From positions 1-34,713 of the forward strand of contig JASANZ010002023.1 of assembly GCA_030849805.1 (NCBI GenBank): a DNA stretch of 34,713 nucleotides, in the 5' to 3' direction. Every line of letters starts with the position of its first letter. Position 1 is the first letter of the stretch. Positions 34,489 to 34,713 of the stretch are shown here, piece after piece. Origin of the DNA: Sergeia podlipaevii (lineage: Eukaryota; Euglenozoa; Kinetoplastea; Trypanosomatida; Trypanosomatidae). Made by a program: the position numbers and the translations under genes. Below the pieces are notes generated by a model. That model saw nothing but the letters and a program-made list of their open reading frames with translations. It made no database searches and was not told where the DNA came from.

Positions 34489-34713
34489 ACATTGTTTTTT
34501 TTTCATCGCTGCTGTTAACTTTTTTTTCCAGATACCTGAAACGGAGGTCGCGAAGGGCAGATTCAGAGGAGGCACTTTTATCTTTTCTTTCTGTTCTTAT
34601 CTTGTTGTTCACACATTTTTCCGTATGTACATCAATCTAATTGGTGTAGTACTTCATTTTCTTTTTTCTAGACATGCTTTCTTTTTTATGCGAAAGAGAA
34701 ACAAAAAATACAT
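34489..34713 (+). promoter_or_regulatory. Splice-acceptor-like sites and possible start of a further plus-strand gene at the window edge
   Basis: Two good pyrimidine tracts end in CAG at 34529-34531 and in CTAG at 34668-34671. Two bases after the second, an ATG at 34674 opens a frame that stays open for 13 codons to the window end (MLSFLCERETKNT). This is too short to call a gene, but the layout is exactly that of a trans-splice site followed by a start. Confidence 0.4.

Noticed and set aside
1..34713. tRNA, rRNA or spliced-leader RNA genes
   Set aside because: I looked for B-box-like and conserved small-RNA sequences by eye and found none convincing. A tRNAscan and Rfam search would settle it.

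Overview
This window looks like nuclear DNA of a trypanosomatid (kinetoplastid protist). All genes lie on one strand for about 29.6 kb, then a short gap, then genes on the other strand. This is the usual layout of two divergent polycistronic transcription units. No coding region shows an intron. Intergenic stretches carry T/C-rich tracts on the coding strand followed by AG, as expected for spliced-leader trans-splicing. The protein content fits as well: an RBP16-like mitochondrial Y-box protein, a kinetoplast-type TUTase/poly(A) polymerase, and a trypanosomatid-type amino-acid transporter relic. The genus cannot be told from the sequence.

Layout. On the minus strand, reading from the strand switch leftwards: an unknown Ser-rich protein (29596-28808), a mitochondrial nucleotidyltransferase of the KPAP1/RET2 family (28391-26817), a dual-specificity phosphatase with a long unknown C-terminus (26366-24429), a calmodulin-like protein with degenerate EF-hands (23877-23413), RNA polymerase subunit RPB8 (22965-22516), two unknown proteins (21882-20398 and 20010-19336), an RBP16-like cold-shock protein (18882-18424), a CCCH zinc-finger/methyltransferase-like protein (16985-15123), a small unknown protein (13871-13326), a large repeat-module protein with a mitochondrial-looking N-terminus (12833-10008), MCM2 (9221-6351), a Cys-rich unknown (5875-5225), a membrane-anchored WD40-like protein (4640-2949), and a decayed amino-acid transporter pseudogene (about 2133-237).

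The strand switch (29597-about 30075) is only about 0.4-0.5 kb long and holds a 12-base C run. On the plus strand follow an unknown AT-rich gene (30076-31587), a RAD16-like SNF2/RING helicase (32209-34488), and at the right edge a splice-acceptor-like site with the possible first codons of another gene.

Genes in such units are co-transcribed but not functionally grouped, so no operon logic is claimed. Several products nevertheless probably act in mitochondrial RNA metabolism (RBP16-like, KPAP1/RET2-like, perhaps the repeat-module protein). Others serve nuclear DNA replication and repair (MCM2, RAD16-like) and transcription (RPB8). Base composition drops from about 55% GC in MCM2 to about one third GC in the plus-strand gene beside the strand switch, and recovers to about 50% by the end of the RAD16-like gene. 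Several starts were moved to the first real ATG because the longest open frames began at TTG or GTG, which is not expected in a trypanosomatid.
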